Below, one piece after another: positions 14,628 to 21,467 of a DNA stretch of 23,449 bases. The stretch lies in assembly GCA_002825515.1 (NCBI GenBank), contig PJET01000041.1, positions 1 to 23,449 on the forward strand, read 5' to 3'. The position numbers and the translations under genes were made by a program. The notes under the pieces are model-generated. The model saw only the letters and a list, made by a program, of their open reading frames with translations. It searched no databases and was not told the origin of the DNA. This stretch comes from Candidatus Thorarchaeota archaeon MP11T_1 (lineage in GTDB: Archaea > Asgardarchaeota > Thorarchaeia > Thorarchaeales > Thorarchaeaceae). Numbering within the stretch: position 1 is the stretch's first letter; each line of letters begins with the position of its first letter.

Positions 14628-15284
14628 ATGACTCGCAATCTCGAAGATCTGCATATACACTCCAACTACTCCGATGGAGTTTCTAGTGTTGAAGAGATTA
14701 CTAAACGAGCTGCATTTCTCAAACTCAAGACGATTGCTATTGCTGATCATTTTTGGCCATCATTGGGGTCTCGAAAGGGTGGAATCAATCTCATAGAACA
14801 GAGACGTCATGAAATTGAAACTTGCAGAAACGACTATCCAGAACTGAAGATTCTTGACGTTGCTGAAGTTGACATTCAGTCAAACGGAGTGTTAGCACCT
14901 GTTGCTGGTGGACTTGAGCAGTTTGACCTAATAATAGGGTCATTTCACTGGTTCACTGACTCCACAAGATGGGCATCTGCTCTAGTTCAGGCATTAAGAA
15001 GAAAGGAGTTTCAGATTCTCGGACATTGGGACGGATATCTCTCTTCCTATAGAGAGGAGGACGGGAGAATTGCTGCAGAGGCGCTCGCTGAAGCAGATGT
15101 CGCAATTGAGCTGAACGGCAGATACTCAGTTGAGCATATTGGATTTCTCGAACTAGCCAAAACATATGGGTGCCACTTTACACTTGGAAGTGATTCGCAT
15201 CATGTAAGCACGGTTGGAGATCTTGCCTTCCAAGAGAAACTTGCAACGAGCATGAATCTTGATCTAATGAAGGTCAACCCATAA
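14628..15284 (+). CDS. PHP-domain metal-dependent phosphoesterase
   Basis: 218 residues, a full-length single PHP domain. All motif groups are present: His9-x-His11 with Asp16 (HIHSNYSDG), Asp40-His41 (IADHF), Glu79 (VAEVDI), His106 (GSFHW), His132 and Asp134 (GHWDG), Glu160 and Asn162 (IELNGR), and Asp188-x-His190 (LGSDSHH). These bind a trinuclear metal centre that hydrolyses phosphate monoesters or diesters. Relatives include histidinol phosphatases, nucleoside phosphatases and the PHP part of PolX. The substrate cannot be read from the sequence and no his genes are nearby. A TATA-like TTTAATTT 25-35 bases before the ATG suggests a nearly leaderless transcript. Confidence 0.88.
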   Translation: MTRNLEDLHIHSNYSDGVSSVEEITKRAAFLKLKTIAIADHFWPSLGSRKGGINLIEQRRHEIETCRNDYPELKILDVAEVDIQSNGVLAPVAGGLEQFDLIIGSFHWFTDSTRWASALVQALRRKEFQILGHWDGYLSSYREEDGRIAAEALAEADVAIELNGRYSVEHIGFLELAKTYGCHFTLGSDSHHVSTVGDLAFQEKLATSMNLDLMKVNP

Positions 15285-15367
15285 GGCGAATGAGGTTGGG
15301 AAATTGATAAATCCAGAAGCCTTTTCATTTGCGAAGTACAGAGTCAAATTATTGGAGATGATTAATC

Positions 15368-15784
15368 ATGGGTGACGAACTCGTTTTTCCATCGGATGAA
15401 TGGATAGAGATGTACATGGACCTCTTGAACAAGAATGACCGATACGAGGACGCAGCAAAGACTTGGGAGGGAGATTTCGTCTTTGAGATCACTGCGGACG
15501 GAGAGGTTGTGACGGAAGCAATTAGGTTCTATATGGACCTTTGGCATGGTAAGTGTCGGGCTGCAAGAATGGCGGGTCCAGATGACACTGCAGAGTTTAC
15601 ATATTCGGGACCCTACCAGAACTGGAGAGCTCTGTTCGATGGCAAGATTGACCCAATCAAAGGAATAATGGCCCGCAAGTTCAAGCTGGATGGCGATATG
15701 GGTAAGGTCATGCGCTATACAAAGGCAGCTCTCGAGCTTGTAGCCACAACAAGACTAGTCCCCACAAAATACCTAGATGAGTAG
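15368..15784 (+). CDS. SCP2 sterol-carrier-like lipid-binding protein
   Basis: 138 residues, the size of a stand-alone SCP2 domain. The pattern matches archaeal SCP2-like proteins: N-terminal FPSDEWIEMYMDLLNKN and AAKTWEGDFVF, a central YMDLWHGKCRAARM strand region, SGPYQNWRALFDGKIDP and MARKFKLDGDMGKVMRYTKAA, the last being the helix that lines the hydrophobic tunnel in the family. Such domains bind lipids or acyl chains in the cytoplasm. A GGAG element about nine bases before the ATG supports the start. The radical SAM gene begins 46 bases downstream, so the two are probably co-transcribed. Whether the protein supplies a lipid to the neighbouring modification enzymes is unknown. Confidence 0.75.
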   Translation: MGDELVFPSDEWIEMYMDLLNKNDRYEDAAKTWEGDFVFEITADGEVVTEAIRFYMDLWHGKCRAARMAGPDDTAEFTYSGPYQNWRALFDGKIDPIKGIMARKFKLDGDMGKVMRYTKAALELVATTRLVPTKYLDE

Positions 15785-15830
15785 CAATAAGACCTAATCA
15801 ATCTCAGATACAAACAGGAGCCACACAAAG

Positions 15831-16880
15831 ATGTGGTGGAAAAAGAGTGGTTCAAAGAAAAGATCAGGACCTGGTTGCGCAGTCTGGGAGATCACTCTTG
15901 CCTGCAATTTGAATTGTATTCATTGTGGCTCCGCAGCAGGGAAAGCGCGTTCAGATGAATTGTCCACAGAGGAAGCACTTCAACTGTGCGACGATCTCAA
16001 AAGAATCGGATGTAAAGGAGTAGCACTCATGGGCGGCGAACCCTTGCTCAGACATGATTGGGTCACCATTTCGGAGAAGGTTCATGATTTGGACATGGAG
16101 CTCTCAATAATAACAAATGGATGGCTTGGTCAGAATGATGTCATCACTCAGAAAATAGTTGATCTTTCACCAGAGTGTGTGACTGTGAGTCTAGATGGAG
16201 GAGAATCATCCATCCATGATATGATTAGGGGTGTTGAAGGGTCTTTTGAACGTGCAACGAAAGCTATTGACAGATATGCAGGTCTTGGACTACCAACCTC
16301 CGTAATAACCACCGTACATAAGTTGAATCTTAAGGAACTAACAAAGATACGAGATTTCTTGATGGGAAAGGGGGTAGCATGGCAAATTCAAATGGCCACG
16401 CCACATGGAAGACTAAAGCGCGAGCATGTGTTATCCAAAGATGATTTCTACTCAGTCGCATTGTTCATTGCAGCAACTAGAAAATTGTATTCTAAGGAAC
16501 TTATGGTGGCAGGGGCTCATGATATGGGATATTTCTCCACAATTCTTGATGAGTTGCAGGTCCGGTCATGGCAAGGTTGTCAAGCTGGAATTGGTACACT
16601 AGGAATACAGAGCAATGGGAATATCACTGGATGCCTAGCTCTGCCTGAGCAGTTCATTGAGGGGAATGTAAGGGAACGGTCTCTGAGTGAGATATGGTAC
16701 GATGATGAGTCATTCAAGTACTCACGTTACGTCAAAATGTCAGATATGAAAGCGCACTGCGCAAGTTGTGAATTCAGAGGAATCTGTAGGGGAGGGTGTT
16801 CTGCAGTTTCTGTAACTGTGGGGAAAGGACTCCATCAAGATCCATTCTGTGTGCGTCATATTGAACAATCGATGCAGTAA
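15831..16880 (+). CDS. Radical SAM enzyme with SPASM domain (peptide/protein-modifying type)
   Basis: 349 residues. The SAM cluster is Cys25-x3-Cys29-x2-Cys32 (CNLNCIHC), with GGEP at 68-71 for SAM binding and a TIM-barrel body. The C-terminus has a complete seven-cysteine SPASM set for two auxiliary clusters: Cys250, then GNITG-Cys268, then Cys310-x2-Cys313-x5-Cys319-x3-Cys323, and Cys340. SPASM enzymes such as PqqE, AlbA and anSME modify peptides or proteins, while others act on heme (AhbC/NirJ). There are no other heme genes here. A GGAG ribosome-binding site lies ten bases before the ATG. The next genes encode two small paralogous membrane proteins and a methyltransferase, which makes a peptide substrate plausible. 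T6 at 16913-16918 may separate the transcripts. Confidence 0.88.
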   Translation: MWWKKSGSKKRSGPGCAVWEITLACNLNCIHCGSAAGKARSDELSTEEALQLCDDLKRIGCKGVALMGGEPLLRHDWVTISEKVHDLDMELSIITNGWLGQNDVITQKIVDLSPECVTVSLDGGESSIHDMIRGVEGSFERATKAIDRYAGLGLPTSVITTVHKLNLKELTKIRDFLMGKGVAWQIQMATPHGRLKREHVLSKDDFYSVALFIAATRKLYSKELMVAGAHDMGYFSTILDELQVRSWQGCQAGIGTLGIQSNGNITGCLALPEQFIEGNVRERSLSEIWYDDESFKYSRYVKMSDMKAHCASCEFRGICRGGCSAVSVTVGKGLHQDPFCVRHIEQSMQ

Positions 16881-16932
16881 TCTCAAGCAGGAATCAAAGA
16901 GCTTATTGCTGATTTTTTCTAATTATTTATGA

Positions 16933-17325
16933 GTGAAGGAGTTGAGATGGAGTGGAAGAGGAACAATTGGATTTGCATATCTCAAATTCCGCCATTTTCT
17001 ACCCACTATTATGAAGATGGTGGCAGACGAATTTATTCAAATTCAAACTCCTACAAGAACGCAGTTCGCAGAGATTGAAGTTCTTGGCAAACGCATGGGC
17101 TTAGATAGAAAGGAAATCCATGCGGCTACTAATTTTCCCATCAACAACGAATATTCACGAAAACGTAGATTGACTCCATTATCAGTTTTTATAATGGTTT
17201 TAGTCATCATAATCATAGCTTTTGTAATCCTTGTGCTCGCGGGGTATTTTCCTAGACCTCCGGAAGTTTATAGTGCGGGTCCGCGCTATGGTAGCATAAA
17301 ACCTAAAGATTTCATATTGGACTGA
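16933..17325 (+). CDS. Small single-pass membrane protein with Y-x-S-I-x-PKDF tail, copy 1
   Basis: 130 residues. A soluble helical N-terminal part (~1-75) with QFAEIEVLGKRMGLDRKEI is followed by a basic patch SRKRR, one membrane helix (~83-105) and a 25-residue Pro-rich tail that should face outside. The tail has the motif YGSIKPKDF at residues 119-127. The following gene encodes a clear paralog with the same layout and the same motif. I do not recognise the family. The start GTG 16933 is uncertain: TTG 16942 in the same frame has a better GGAG position, and the match to the paralog begins only around residue 12. A TATA-like TTATTTAT lies just upstream. Paralogy strongly supports this frame. 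The function is unknown, with substrate or partner of the SPASM enzyme as one idea. Confidence 0.7.
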   Translation: MKELRWSGRGTIGFAYLKFRHFLPTIMKMVADEFIQIQTPTRTQFAEIEVLGKRMGLDRKEIHAATNFPINNEYSRKRRLTPLSVFIMVLVIIIIAFVILVLAGYFPRPPEVYSAGPRYGSIKPKDFILD

Positions 17326-17345
17326 TTCACTCGGGGTGACAAGAC

Positions 17346-17750
17346 TTGAATGAAATAAACATCCAGATGATCTGGGTTGGCGTAAAACGACTGGAACGCC
17401 ACCTTCCCAATAGGCTTTACGATATAATGTGGCGGCTATCAGGCAAGGTTGGACCTAGCAGACAGCAGCTAATCAGGATTGAATTGCTAGGAGAAGATGT
17501 TGGGCTTAGTAAATCAGAAGTCTTTGCTGCACTAGATCCACGTTTGAGCACTCCAGGTATCGAGAGTAAATTCAGGCTTTCTCTCTTTATGTCCATAATT
17601 GTCATGATTGTGATTGCAATATTAAGTGTCCTTGTTACTTGGTTTGTTGTAGATCCTGAAAGTTTTCCTGTGCCAACATACATTCCAGGCTCACTTTATG
17701 CAACCATATCTCCAAAGGATTTCAGTGCCTTTGGCTCAGCAGCAGTGTAG
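17346..17750 (+). CDS. Small single-pass membrane protein with Y-x-T-I-x-PKDF tail, copy 2
   Basis: 134 residues, paralog of the preceding gene. Aligned segments include RQQLIRIELLGEDVGLSKSEV (in copy 1 TQFAEIEVLGKRMGLDRKEI), a Lys/Arg-bearing border KFR, a membrane helix (~78-101) and the tail motif YATISPKDF at 118-126. This copy carries a longer small-residue end (SAFGSAAV). TTG 17346 is preceded by GGGGTGA seven bases upstream, a convincing ribosome-binding site. An internal ATG lies at 17367. Twenty bases separate it from copy 1 and four from the methyltransferase gene, so the three form an operon. The N-terminal domain, about 75 residues, should be cytoplasmic. The function is unknown. 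Confidence 0.75.
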   Translation: MNEINIQMIWVGVKRLERHLPNRLYDIMWRLSGKVGPSRQQLIRIELLGEDVGLSKSEVFAALDPRLSTPGIESKFRLSLFMSIIVMIVIAILSVLVTWFVVDPESFPVPTYIPGSLYATISPKDFSAFGSAAV

Positions 17751-17753
17751 TTT

Positions 17754-19058
17754 GTGGTGAATGAATTATTGAAACTCAATATTGGTTGTGGTCTCGAATA
17801 CAAGAAGGGTTATGTCAATATTGATGCGTTCAATAGTTCAATTGCAGACCAAATAATGTCAGCTCTAGATCTTGAGTTTGATGATGATTCATTTACTAGG
17901 GTTGAATGTGTACAAGTACTCGAACACCTTGGAGCTGCAAAGTCAATCTATGCCTTGGCAGAAGTCTACCGTGTTCTCAAGCGGGATGGGATTTTTGTCA
18001 TAGAAACTCCAGACTTATTGAATTCATTCAAAATCTTTCTCAAAGGAAATGAGGAACAAAGGAAACTTGTAATGAACTGGATATACGGATTGGACATGCC
18101 AGGCATGTCACACAAGTATGGTTTTCCAGAGGAACTCTTAGAGAGGATGTTACAGGAAACAGGATTTGTTGATATTGATATCAAACGGATTAATACCAAA
18201 TCAGCACATCCCTCGCTTCAAGCTGTTTGCAAGAAACCATTTTCAAGATGGCATCAATTTTTTGCACGTTTTAGGAAGAAACTAGTACAAGCGGACTTGG
18301 TGGACCTACAAAATCAGGTTGATGTGATTGATAAAGAAATCCTACTACAGGATCTATTTACTGCTGTTCTAAAGACTAATTCCGCAAAAAAGGTTCTAGT
18401 AATAACTTCAACAAGAAGTCCCAAGATTGGCCAGTTATTCATTGAGGAATGTGTTGCAGAAAATCTAGTATCTGAGGAGTATGCTCAAGTACATCTCAGA
18501 GTACTAGAGAAACTAGTTCTTCTAGAATTTCCAAAAATAATGACGTATCTATTTCGGGAAATGCCAGTGATACCAGGAAGTCAATCTGAAACATTTGAAA
18601 CTGTCAAATCGATGTGTGCAAAGTCGGTCAAGAAAATCCTCTCTGGAGAAACAAAAGTCACAGACGAATTAAGAAATGCATCAAAAAAGATGGATATCGA
18701 AGTCCAGACCGTTATTTTCTCCAAGACTGTGTTGAATTCCATCTCTCAGAATCAACTCGCATTAGGGGCTAAAGCATTTGCGCAAAATCAGTTTACTGAG
18801 GCGATGATTCGTTATGAGAATGCAGTCCGATTTAATCGCGACAATATATTGGCGTACTGGAATCTTGCTCGATTACACATTTTGAATAATATGCAGGAAA
18901 AAGCTAGACAGCGTTACGGTGTAACAAAAAGTCTGGTTTCATTGATGCATCCCAAGGTTCAGAAAACTCTGCTTAGAAGGATAGAAACTGAAATTGAACA
19001 AACAATGAAGGGAACTCGGAAAAACATTGACCAACCAGTGTTGTCACTATTGAGTTGA
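17754..19058 (+). CDS. Class I SAM-dependent methyltransferase fused to a TPR-containing C-terminal region
   Basis: 434 residues. Residues ~1-160 are a Rossmann methyltransferase: motif I is LNIGCGLEYKKGYVNIDAF, followed by VECVQVLEHL and AEVYRVLKRDGIFVIETPD. Residues ~170-340 are a helical, unfamiliar region. Near 341-400 a TPR-like pair reads AFAQNQFTEAMIRYENAVRFNRDN and AYWNLARLHILNNMQEKARQ. The combination suggests a methyltransferase that docks on a protein partner. GTG 17754 starts four bases after copy 2's stop codon. GTG 17757 is equally possible. Tight coupling to the two small membrane proteins makes them or their products candidate substrates or partners. The enzyme class is certain. 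What is methylated is not known. Confidence 0.85.
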   Translation: MVNELLKLNIGCGLEYKKGYVNIDAFNSSIADQIMSALDLEFDDDSFTRVECVQVLEHLGAAKSIYALAEVYRVLKRDGIFVIETPDLLNSFKIFLKGNEEQRKLVMNWIYGLDMPGMSHKYGFPEELLERMLQETGFVDIDIKRINTKSAHPSLQAVCKKPFSRWHQFFARFRKKLVQADLVDLQNQVDVIDKEILLQDLFTAVLKTNSAKKVLVITSTRSPKIGQLFIEECVAENLVSEEYAQVHLRVLEKLVLLEFPKIMTYLFREMPVIPGSQSETFETVKSMCAKSVKKILSGETKVTDELRNASKKMDIEVQTVIFSKTVLNSISQNQLALGAKAFAQNQFTEAMIRYENAVRFNRDNILAYWNLARLHILNNMQEKARQRYGVTKSLVSLMHPKVQKTLLRRIETEIEQTMKGTRKNIDQPVLSLLS

Positions 19059-19071
19059 TTCAGGACGGAAA

Positions 19072-19078
19072 CTTATAT
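19072..19078 (+). promoter_or_regulatory. TATA box of the nitronate-monooxygenase-like gene
   Basis: CTTATAT lies about 27 bases before the ATG at 19103, so the predicted start site is almost at the start codon and the mRNA would be leaderless. It marks the beginning of a new transcription unit after the methyltransferase gene. Confidence 0.5.
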
Positions 19079-19102
19079 CGCACGTTGTGAGTTTGAGAAT
19101 CT

Positions 19103-20194
19103 ATGACTCTCCTTCATACTGAACTCTGCGATATAATTGGAATCAAACACCCAATACTTCAAGGAGGCATGGGACCGTATAAGACTGAGGCATTAGCAAT
19201 TGCAGTGGCTAACGCTGGTGCTTTAGGCGTAATTAGTTGCATTGGTATGGCTGCGACACTAATTCCAGAAGCAGCTCCAATTGATGCACAGAGATTATTT
19301 GGATCAGACCCTCCAGCCATTATCTTACAAAAATCGATTGAGAAAGTCACAAAGGAGACTCGTTCATCGGGCGGAGTTTTTGGAGTAAATGTACCGGTAG
19401 CCGCTGAATTCATTTTGGCATCAAAGATGTTTGTTGAACAGACAATTGAGTCATGTAAGGCGGATTCAGACACGGAACGTTCATTGAGAGTAGTTATCAC
19501 ATCAGCAGGAAACCCAAAGCCATGGTCAGTCCTTAAAGATGAGGGGTTCATTTGGATACATGTGGTACCTTCTGTGTATCACGCAAATAAAGCCGAAACG
19601 GCAGGTGCTGACATTATTGTAGCATCTGGACACGAGGGAGGAGCGCATGTTTCTTGGGATCCAGTCCATTCAATGGTGCTCGTTCCAGCAGTTGCAAAGG
19701 CTGTGAAGACTCCAGTAGTTGGAGCAGGCGGCTTTTGTGATGGAGCAACACTTGCTGCAGCTCTATGCATGGGAGCTGTTGGAATCCAAATGGGTACTCG
19801 TTTCATAGCAACCAAGGAGAGTGATTTTGAGCCAATGTGGAAACAGGCGATATTAAAGAGAGAGGAGCGTCAGACTCTCGTTGGACGAGGTCTCTTTGGA
19901 CCAATGCGATTCTTGCGTAACAAGAGAGCAGAAGAGATTGTGGAGCAAACATTAGAGGATTTGCCAAACTTCTACTTAGGTGAGCCTCTAGACTCAAATG
20001 AGATGATTCTGAAACTTGAACAGACAGGATTCGATGACCTTCTTGATGCGAAAGAGGATACTGCTCTAATGTTTGGGGGAGAAGTATCAGGTCGAATTCA
20101 AGACCTACCCACTACAGCCGAGCTCATCGGGAACATAGTTAGAGAAGCTTCGGAGGTGCTTAGTAGAGCACCAAAATTCCTGGTTGGCGAATAA
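19103..20194 (+). CDS. Nitronate monooxygenase / 2-nitropropane dioxygenase-like flavoprotein
   Basis: 363 residues, the usual length. It is an FMN-binding TIM barrel: N-terminal IGIKHPILQGGMGP, then NAGALGVISC, the central DIIVASGHEGGAHVS (catalytic region), and the phosphate-binding VVGAGGFCDGATLAAALCMGAVGIQMGTRF. In characterised relatives these enzymes oxidise nitronates, and the fold is shared with FabK enoyl reductases, which cannot be excluded. There is no ribosome-binding site but the promoter position favours a leaderless message from this ATG. It precedes the iron alcohol dehydrogenase gene by 70 bases, so co-transcription is possible but not required. Confidence 0.85.
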   Translation: MTLLHTELCDIIGIKHPILQGGMGPYKTEALAIAVANAGALGVISCIGMAATLIPEAAPIDAQRLFGSDPPAIILQKSIEKVTKETRSSGGVFGVNVPVAAEFILASKMFVEQTIESCKADSDTERSLRVVITSAGNPKPWSVLKDEGFIWIHVVPSVYHANKAETAGADIIVASGHEGGAHVSWDPVHSMVLVPAVAKAVKTPVVGAGGFCDGATLAAALCMGAVGIQMGTRFIATKESDFEPMWKQAILKREERQTLVGRGLFGPMRFLRNKRAEEIVEQTLEDLPNFYLGEPLDSNEMILKLEQTGFDDLLDAKEDTALMFGGEVSGRIQDLPTTAELIGNIVREASEVLSRAPKFLVGE

Positions 20195-20264
20195 AAGAAG
20201 TCAGTGCAAGGAAATAAAGGGGCGAGATTCCTTGATATGATAGCATATTATGCTCTGAGGAGAG

Positions 20265-21452
20265 ATGGGAATGGTCTGGTGGTTTTATGTTCCTAACATC
20301 ACGTTTGGGGAAGATGCTCTGAGTGAGCTTGAAACTATTCAAGGAAAGAAAGCATTCATCGTTACGGACAAAGTAATCAATAGCCTTGGCCTGGCTGAGA
20401 AAGTCTGTCGAATTCTGACAGAGAGGCAATGGGAGGCGGCGATCTGGGATGGTGTGGAGTCAGACCCAAAAGTTTCCACAGTCAAATCAGCCGCAGAAGG
20501 TATCAAGATGTTTGGTGCGGACTGGATTATTGCTGTGGGTGGAGGAAGTGTCATGGATACTGCTAAAGCTGCATGGATATTGTATGAGAAACCTGATGTT
20601 GAACTCCATGCGTTGACACCATTTGATGTGCTTGGCCTTCGGACGAAGGCAAAGCTTGCATGCATACCAACAACTACTGGTACTGGTTCAGAGGCTACAA
20701 AAGCAATCGTCATTCGAGATGATGAAACTGGTAGAAAATTTGCGACTATCAATCCCGAATTGACACCCGATATTGCGATTCTTGATCCTGAATTTGTGGT
20801 AGGGTTGCCAAAGAATCTCACAGCTTTTACGGGTATGGATGCATTGACACATGCAGTGGAGGGATATGTTTCTGTTTGGAAGAATGACTTCTCGGATGGT
20901 TGTTCACTTCAAGCAGTGAAGATGATTTTCGAGTGGCTCCCTAAGTCTGTTGATAATCTAGCAGATTTAGAGAGTAGGGAAAAAATGCTAATCGCAGCAT
21001 GTCTTGCAGGGATGTCATTTGGAAATTCACAAGCTGCACTTGCTCACTCTCTCGGTCATAGCATGGGCTCGGTACTTCGAACTCATCATGGAATGTCTGT
21101 AGGAATGGCACTACCATACACTATTGAGTTCAATTGTAGAGGTGAAGAGAACGAGGCGGCTGCAAAACTATACACAGAGCTAGCCAGATTGATTGGGATT
21201 ACAGGGAAAAAACCTGAAACTGTAGCTCTGAAATTTGCAGGAGCTATCAGAGAATTGATGACGAAGATTGGTAATCCACAGAGTTTCAAGGAAGCCAAAA
21301 TAAAGAAGAAAGACTTCAATGCAGGACTAGAGAACATGGTTGAATTTGCCATGATGGATACAAGCTTGACAATGAATCCGCGAAACATCGACAGTGCAGA
21401 GATTCGGAAGATATACAGATACATGTATGATGGAACAATTATCGATTTCTAG
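20265..21452 (+). CDS. Iron-dependent (group III) alcohol dehydrogenase
   Basis: 395 residues. It reduces aldehydes or oxidises alcohols with NAD(P)H and an active-site Fe2+. The nucleotide-binding motif is GGGSVMDTAKA (~residues 90-100). The four metal ligands are all present with the expected spacing: Asp192 and His196 in GMDALTHAVEGY, His261 in ALAHSLGH, and His275 in RTHHG. The start is set by GAGGAGAG before the ATG at 20265, with an in-frame ATG at 20271 as an alternative. The aldehyde:ferredoxin oxidoreductase gene follows 15 bases later, so the pair probably interconverts an alcohol, aldehyde and carboxylate with ferredoxin as electron carrier. The substrate chain length is not visible. 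Confidence 0.92.
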   Translation: MGMVWWFYVPNITFGEDALSELETIQGKKAFIVTDKVINSLGLAEKVCRILTERQWEAAIWDGVESDPKVSTVKSAAEGIKMFGADWIIAVGGGSVMDTAKAAWILYEKPDVELHALTPFDVLGLRTKAKLACIPTTTGTGSEATKAIVIRDDETGRKFATINPELTPDIAILDPEFVVGLPKNLTAFTGMDALTHAVEGYVSVWKNDFSDGCSLQAVKMIFEWLPKSVDNLADLESREKMLIAACLAGMSFGNSQAALAHSLGHSMGSVLRTHHGMSVGMALPYTIEFNCRGEENEAAAKLYTELARLIGITGKKPETVALKFAGAIRELMTKIGNPQSFKEAKIKKKDFNAGLENMVEFAMMDTSLTMNPRNIDSAEIRKIYRYMYDGTIIDF

Positions 21453-21467
21453 GGAATGGTGTGAGAG

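Noticed and set aside
15831..16880. Reading the SPASM enzyme as a heme-synthesis AhbC/AhbD protein
   Set aside because: The cysteine pattern alone would allow it, but there are no heme genes nearby, and the twin membrane proteins and methyltransferase fit a peptide-type substrate better. It is not excluded.
16929..17078. A 49-codon frame with an ATG right after the radical SAM gene, which could look like a short precursor peptide
   Set aside because: It overlaps the first small membrane protein in another frame. That frame is supported by a paralog next door, and this one has no ribosome-binding site and no precursor-like core.
19159..19551. A 130-codon minus-strand frame inside the nitronate-monooxygenase-like gene
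   Set aside because: A shadow of a gene with clear flavin-binding motifs.
20339..20821. A 160-codon minus-strand frame inside the alcohol dehydrogenase gene
   Set aside because: It is opposite a gene with complete catalytic motifs and its translation shows no family features.
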